DNA of 64,000 bases from Pseudodesulfovibrio thermohalotolerans (GTDB lineage: Bacteria > Desulfobacterota > Desulfovibrionia > Desulfovibrionales > Desulfovibrionaceae), in assembly GCF_021353295.2 (NCBI RefSeq), contig NZ_CP120635.1, positions 1,808,501 through 1,872,500 of the forward strand, read 5' to 3'. Position numbers and translations under genes: made by a program. Shown here in pieces: positions 61,457 through 64,000 of this stretch. Under the pieces are notes generated by a model. That model ran no database searches, was not told where the DNA came from, and saw only the letters and a program-made list of their open reading frames with translations. Each line of letters starts with the position of its first letter. The first letter of the stretch is position 1.

Positions 61457-61756
61457 TCAGGCGATCTTGTCGGTGATGGCGCCAATGCCCGTGTCCGCAG
61501 CCGCTGCGTGAACGGCCTGTTGGATGTCGATGTCCGTTCCCGTGGAACTGAAGTCCGGGCCGGTTCCGATATAGTCTTCGGTGCGGGAAGCGACCTCAAG
61601 GCCCGCAACGGCCTGTTCCCGGTTGTGAATGGCTTGGGAAGCGTCCATGCCCGAGGCCATTTCGTCATGGTGGTCCCGTATGGACTCCGGGCCTTGGCTC
61701 TGGTTGTCCCAAGCCATCCCCTGTACCGTGTCCGTGGAAATGCTGATGTCCGACAT
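61457..61756 (-). CDS. Small acidic protein of unknown function
   Basis: This 99-residue protein is acidic, Ser/Thr/Asp-rich and lacks hydrophobic segments; the middle has DHHDEMASG and the end GIGAITDKIA. GGAGG precedes the ATG at the right spacing. It lies 140 bases downstream of flaG on the same strand and may share its transcript, which would make it a flagella-related gene. No family is recognised. Confidence 0.6.
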   Translation of the reverse strand: MSDISISTDTVQGMAWDNQSQGPESIRDHHDEMASGMDASQAIHNREQAVAGLEVASRTEDYIGTGPDFSSTGTDIDIQQAVHAAAADTGIGAITDKIA

Positions 61757-61896
61757 GGGGCCTCCGTCGTTGGGCTGTGTGTACTTCCTCTATGCCCAAG
61801 CCCCGGTGCGTTGGCAAGCTTACGGAAAAAGACCGATGTACGAAACGCCCCCGGCCGGTTGACCGGGAAGCGGAATTATGGCTGTGCGGGAATCGG

Positions 61897-62286
61897 CTAG
61901 GACATCCGGTCCAGGAACCCCTGTCCCAGGTCCTTCAGCGACTTTGTCAGCTTAATCAATTCGTCGTCCGGAATCTTGCGGATGGTTTTTCCATCGGAAT
62001 CAACCACCTCGACTTGGATCGTGTCGTTGTTTTCCAAGACGTTGAACTTGAGTTTGACGTTGTTCGCCTTCAAATGTTCCTCGGCCTCGGCGATCAGGGT
62101 GTCCAGCTCCTCGCGGGTTGGATTTTCCGATTGTCTGTCCGCCTGCGCCTTGCTCTGCGCCATGACCGTGTCATTGCGCGGAATTGAGCCGTCCGGAGCA
62201 TTCTGCTTTGGCCCGGCTCGGCCCGGAACGACGTTCTCCGAGCGCGAATCTTGCTTTATGTCGATATTCATAACGGGGATATTCAT
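61897..62286 (-). CDS. flaG: FlaG-family flagellar protein
   Basis: This 129-residue protein has a disordered N-terminal half and a C-terminal FlaG domain: EHLKANNVKLKFNVLENNDTIQVEVVDSDGKTIRKIPDDELIKL and further, ending GQGFLDRMS. FlaG influences filament length in known bacteria. The start at 62286 has GGGAGG upstream; ten earlier codons are not needed. A sigma-28 promoter lies about 60 bases upstream, in line with a late flagellar gene. Confidence 0.9.
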   Translation of the reverse strand: MNIPVMNIDIKQDSRSENVVPGRAGPKQNAPDGSIPRNDTVMAQSKAQADRQSENPTREELDTLIAEAEEHLKANNVKLKFNVLENNDTIQVEVVDSDGKTIRKIPDDELIKLTKSLKDLGQGFLDRMS

Positions 62287-62343
62287 GGTTTCCCTCCCTG
62301 GTCTTGCACGAATCATCCCTACCTGGGTTGCCTCTTACGTTTA

Positions 62344-62370
62344 ATATCGGCGTAATGTTCGGAATCTTTA
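62344..62370 (-). promoter_or_regulatory. Sigma-28 promoter of flaG
   Basis: On the minus strand TAAA, exactly 15 bases, then GCCGATAT; only the last base departs from GCCGATAA. It lies 58 bases before the flaG ATG. Confidence 0.78.
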
Positions 62371-62427
62371 GAGCGCCGGAGGAATTCATCCCGTAATTTA
62401 CTTGCGGGGTAGAAATAGTGTTAGTTA

Positions 62428-62456
62428 TTGACGCTAAGTAGATAATCAAATACGAT
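62428..62456 (+). promoter_or_regulatory. Sigma-70 promoter of the FapA-motA genes
   Basis: TTGACG, a 17-base spacer and TACGAT lie 108 bases before the ATG at 62564. With the flaG promoter this forms a divergent control region of about 280 bases. Confidence 0.6.
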
Positions 62457-62563
62457 CTCACTGTTTTTTAATCGGCTTGTAACATGCCGTTTTGCTTGGG
62501 GCTTTCGAGGTCATTCGAGCATCGGGTCGTATTTGGTTTTTCCTTTAACCCCGCAGAGGGGCA

Positions 62564-63685
62564 ATGCCGTTTTTTTTGAAGCACTACTTCGATCCGGACT
62601 GGGACCCGGCCAAGCTAAAGCCGGAGGAGCAGGCGGATGGGAGTGTGGATCATCATGAGCGTCAGTTCGTCAAGAACGTGTCCGCCGGGGATCTTATCGC
62701 CGAATGGCTTCCATTGGAGGAGGCGGGAGAAGAACTCGACGAGCGGTTCGTGTTTGAGGAAAAGGCGTTTCCGGCGGGAAGGGGCACGGGCATACGGCGT
62801 GAGTCGCCGGACAAGCTCTTCGCCGCCGTGGACGGATATGTCTGCTACAAGGAAGGTCGGATTCTCGTTCGCAATCCGCTGACAGTTCACTCCGATATCG
62901 ACTACCACACCGGCAATGTCGATTTCGTGGGCAGCGTGGTGGTGGAAGGAGCTGTCCGGACAGGATTTTCCGTTGAGGCGGCGGACGATGTTCGGGTCAA
63001 TGCCCAGATCGAAGGCGCCGCTGTCACGGCTCGCGGGAATTTGGACTGCCGAGGTGGCGTCAAGGGCGGCAAGGAAGCCATACTCCGGGCCACCAAGGAT
63101 ATGCGGCTTGCTTTTTGCGAATATGCCACGTTGCTCGCGGGCGGCGACATACTCGTCAAGGGGGCGTTGATGCACAGCGACGCCTACGCTGGAAAACGGC
63201 TGGCGGTGGGCGGACGGCTTACCGGCGGGAGTATCTGTGCCTACAAGTACATTTACGTGGGCGGGCAGCTCGGCGGCGGCATGGACACGGATACGTCTCT
63301 GATCCTGGGATACCAGCCTACGCTGTTGTATGCCGACCAGCGTTACAATCAAAGAATCAAGGTTCTGCATGAGGACATCGCCTTTTTCGAGAAGGCGTTG
63401 AACAGGGGCGAGGAATTTCGGGCCGAGTACGAGCCTCGGTTGGAGTCTGCCCGCAGTGAGTTGGAATTGCTCAAGGATATGAAGGTGGAGCTGTGGGACG
63501 GCATCTATGCCACCGAACGGCTGGATGATTGCCGGGTTCTGGTGCCCGGCGTTGTCAGGCCGGGCGTGGAGATCTGTATCGGCTCGGCTTATTACAGAGT
63601 GGATGATTTTTTGGAAGACGTTTTTTTCTACTACGATAACGGTGAAGTGAAGTATGGCGCTTCAACCGGGAAAATGAAGAAATAG
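62564..63685 (+). CDS. FapA-like DUF342 protein
   Basis: This 373-residue protein has the FapA/DUF342 pattern: a short N-terminal region, then a right-handed parallel beta-helix of repeats (VDFVGSVVVEGAVRTGFSV, IEGAAVTARGNLDCRGGV, GGDILVKGALMHSDAYAGK, ICAYKYIYVGGQLGGG), a coiled coil (about 255-310) and a C-terminal strand domain. In polarly flagellated bacteria related proteins affect flagellar assembly or polarity. AGAGGGG lies before the ATG. It ends 3 bases before motA, so the two are co-expressed. Confidence 0.87.
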   Translation: MPFFLKHYFDPDWDPAKLKPEEQADGSVDHHERQFVKNVSAGDLIAEWLPLEEAGEELDERFVFEEKAFPAGRGTGIRRESPDKLFAAVDGYVCYKEGRILVRNPLTVHSDIDYHTGNVDFVGSVVVEGAVRTGFSVEAADDVRVNAQIEGAAVTARGNLDCRGGVKGGKEAILRATKDMRLAFCEYATLLAGGDILVKGALMHSDAYAGKRLAVGGRLTGGSICAYKYIYVGGQLGGGMDTDTSLILGYQPTLLYADQRYNQRIKVLHEDIAFFEKALNRGEEFRAEYEPRLESARSELELLKDMKVELWDGIYATERLDDCRVLVPGVVRPGVEICIGSAYYRVDDFLEDVFFYYDNGEVKYGASTGKMKK

Positions 63686-63688
63686 CAT

Positions 63689-64000
63689 ATGGATATCGCA
63701 ACTCTTATCGGTCTGGCCGGTGCCTTTGGTCTTGTCTTCACCACGATTTTTATGGGTGGCAACGCGGCGGGATTTCTTGATGTTCCCTCCATCGTCGTCG
63801 TTATCGGCGGCACATTCGCCGTTACCTTCGTGATGTTTCCAATGGGCGTGGTCATCAATGCCTTCAAGGTCGGCATGAAGACGCTCATGTTCAAGTCTTC
63901 CGACCCGCAGGACATCATCAAGCTGATTACTTCCCTCTCCGACAAGGCCCGTAAGGAGAGTCTGGTTTCCTTGGAAAAGGTCAACATTGACGATGCGTTT
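63689..64000 (+). CDS. motA: Flagellar motor stator protein MotA (3' end off the window)
   Basis: The 104 visible residues begin MDIATLIGLAGAFGLVFTT and contain two transmembrane segments (about 4-22 and 31-51, with SIVVVIGGTFAVTFVMFP) and the start of the cytoplasmic domain. GLAGA and VVIGGT are conserved in MotA/PomA. With MotB it forms the proton- or sodium-driven stator; the deciding residues are beyond the right edge. The ATG lies 3 bases after the stop of the FapA-like gene. Confidence 0.93.
   Translation, partial: MDIATLIGLAGAFGLVFTTIFMGGNAAGFLDVPSIVVVIGGTFAVTFVMFPMGVVINAFKVGMKTLMFKSSDPQDIIKLITSLSDKARKESLVSLEKVNIDDAF

Overview
The window looks like chromosomal DNA from a Desulfovibrionaceae-type sulfate reducer (Desulfovibrio or Pseudodesulfovibrio relative). 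This is inferred from the gene families: a NIL-domain ferredoxin, a DVUA0089-type PEP-CTERM protein, a nifU-nifS-cysK-cysE operon, a two-gene SUF system, and an anaerobic carbon-metabolism set with pyruvate carboxylase and a long PEP synthase. Most of the DNA is GC-rich housekeeping sequence. The interval at about 27.9-41.3 kb is accessory: it is richer in AT, holds repeats and an insertion-sequence remnant, and contains small genes of unknown function.

Left part (1-26 kb). A lipoprotein gene is cut by the left edge. The NAD synthesis operon nadC-nadA-nadB follows on the minus strand, then mgtE on the plus strand. A long minus-strand cluster runs ileS-lspA-small membrane protein-cpoB-like-NIL ferredoxin-PilZ-CheZ. 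Next come a TPR protein, the Fe-S/cysteine operon nifU-nifS-cysK-cysE with a palindrome upstream, a DUF493 protein, a response-regulator GGDEF/EAL protein, an Hsp20-like protein, a LonB-type protease, and ilvB-ilvN. The ilvBN genes are preceded by a valine-rich leader peptide and a hairpin, the layout of an attenuator.

Accessory part (26-41.4 kb). A flagellin-like gene has a textbook sigma-28 promoter. A PEP-CTERM gene has a sigma-54-like promoter and an upstream palindrome. A decayed IS1595-family transposase and an RND efflux pump follow. The most striking structure is at 33.6-41.3 kb: three tandem units read on the minus strand. Each unit has the 3' part of tRNA-Pro(GGG), a hairpin, a complete tRNA-Thr(GGT), a terminator, a short RHS core gene with a private C-terminal tip, and a small gene that looks like its immunity gene. 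Only the outermost tRNA-Pro is complete. In two of the three internal copies the homology stops exactly at the first base of the anticodon loop. A fourth unit is decayed, and an orphan tip/immunity pair sits in the third unit. This looks like an array of RHS toxin cassettes that use a half tRNA gene as their recombination site.

Right part (41.4-64 kb). This holds cheW, an Smr/DinB-like pair, a minimal SUF system, a TetR regulator, a YdjM-like membrane protein, a glycosyltransferase, a fused succinyl-CoA synthetase-like protein, a DHH phosphoesterase, a CCA-adding-type enzyme, biotin ligase next to a biotin-dependent pyruvate carboxylase, a 1196-residue PEP synthase, flaG with a sigma-28 promoter, a FapA-like protein, and motA cut by the right edge. 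The carbon genes fit pyruvate-oxaloacetate-PEP interconversion. The scattered motility genes (cheZ, cheW, flaG, flagellin-like, motA) indicate a flagellated cell. All functions are read from sequence motifs; no searches were run.
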